From Betaproteobacteria bacterium (lineage in GTDB: Bacteria; Pseudomonadota; Gammaproteobacteria; Burkholderiales; Casimicrobiaceae): a stretch of DNA of 6,848 nucleotides. This document shows positions 6,462 through 6,848 of this stretch, in pieces. The stretch lies in contig JANXZT010000553.1 in the NCBI GenBank assembly GCA_025355395.1, positions 1 to 6,848 of the forward strand, given 5' to 3'. The notes beneath the pieces are model-generated. The model ran no database searches, was not told the origin of the DNA, and saw only the letters and a program-made list of their open reading frames with translations. How positions within the stretch are numbered: the first letter of the stretch is position 1; every line of letters starts with the position of its first letter. Made by a program: the position numbers and the translations under genes.

Positions 6462-6842
6462 TTAACCGCGGACAAAAAAAGCCATGCTGAAGGCGACCAC
6501 CGTGATCACGAAAGCGCTGAAAAAAGCCGCCGGAATGATGTCCCCGTACATCGTGAGCGTCAGCCACAACCCGCCCATGATCGCCAGAACCTTGCCTGCC
6601 TCGGCCCGAAACATGGCGATCAGCGCAATGTGCGCACCCCGCGCTTTCCCGCCGCCTGTTCCCACTGCGAGGAGCACCCCGTAGATCACACTGGCGCACA
6701 TGTTGATCACGCCGCCCAGGACTGCCGACAGGGCGCCATGCACTCCGGCGATGAGTCCCGCCACAGCGGCCAACGCGGCCGTTGCAAAGAGCTGCCACTT
6801 GAGCACCGTGCGGATGGAACCGGAGATCGACGGAGGGAACAC
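6462..6842 (-). CDS. atpI: ATP synthase assembly protein AtpI (UncI), start near window edge
   Basis: AtpI is a small membrane protein that is not part of the finished enzyme and, in studied bacteria, assists c-ring assembly and possibly magnesium uptake. This frame gives about 126 residues with four hydrophobic segments (about 15-33, 35-60, 83-103 and 106-124). The first pair contains AGLIAGVHGALSAVLGGVIN, typical of the glycine-rich AtpI fold. Its place directly before atpB supports the call. The GTG at 6842 is the first usable start in the window, but the frame stays open to the right edge and no ribosome site is visible, so the true start could lie a few codons outside. The protein family is poorly conserved, so position counts as much as sequence here. 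Confidence 0.85.
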   Translation of the reverse strand: MFPPSISGSIRTVLKWQLFATAALAAVAGLIAGVHGALSAVLGGVINMCASVIYGVLLAVGTGGGKARGAHIALIAMFRAEAGKVLAIMGGLWLTLTMYGDIIPAAFFSAFVITVVAFSMAFFVRG

Positions 6843-6848
6843 GCATGC

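Noticed and set aside
6421..6846. Minus-strand frame starting ATG at 6846 (141 codons) over atpI
   Set aside because: It is a frame-shifted reading of atpI: the product is arginine/glycine/histidine-rich and lacks the four membrane segments seen in the GTG-started frame.

Overview
The window holds a single, nearly complete F1Fo ATP synthase (atp/unc) operon. It lies entirely on the minus strand and reads from right to left as atpI-atpB-atpE-atpF-atpH-atpA-atpG-atpD-atpC. The DNA is GC-rich. The gene order with a leading atpI, the b and c subunit sequences, and the epsilon N-terminus (MANTIHVDVVSAEEQIFSG) look like Betaproteobacteria. I cannot name a genus from the sequence alone.

The Fo part comes first in transcription order. 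It consists of atpI (assembly factor, 6842-6462, open to the right edge), atpB (subunit a, 6440-5631), atpE (subunit c, 5578-5306) and atpF (subunit b, 5238-4768). The F1 part follows: atpH (delta, 4755-4219), atpA (alpha, 4165-2624), atpG (gamma, 2615-1725), atpD (beta, 1632-208) and atpC (epsilon, cut by the left edge, 166-1). The key catalytic and proton-path residues are present: alpha Walker A and R376, beta Walker A and E188, subunit a R203, subunit c D66, and subunit b R36. The encoded enzyme therefore looks fully functional and proton-coupled. Intergenic gaps are 8 to 92 bases, most genes have a visible Shine-Dalgarno sequence, and no internal promoter or terminator is evident. This fits one polycistronic transcript whose promoter and final terminator both lie outside the window.

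The one thing ordinary operon structure does not explain is a 74-base element at 1651-1724, in the atpG-atpD gap. It is a perfect 21-bp inverted repeat around a 32-base loop region that contains its own small hairpin and short palindromes. It abuts the atpG stop codon and ends 7 bases before the atpD Shine-Dalgarno. It looks like a small dispersed palindromic element (MITE or REP-like) that settled in an essential operon. As RNA it would form a long hairpin between the gamma gene (one copy per complex) and the beta gene (three copies). I see no previously undescribed multigene system here; this element is the main point of interest.
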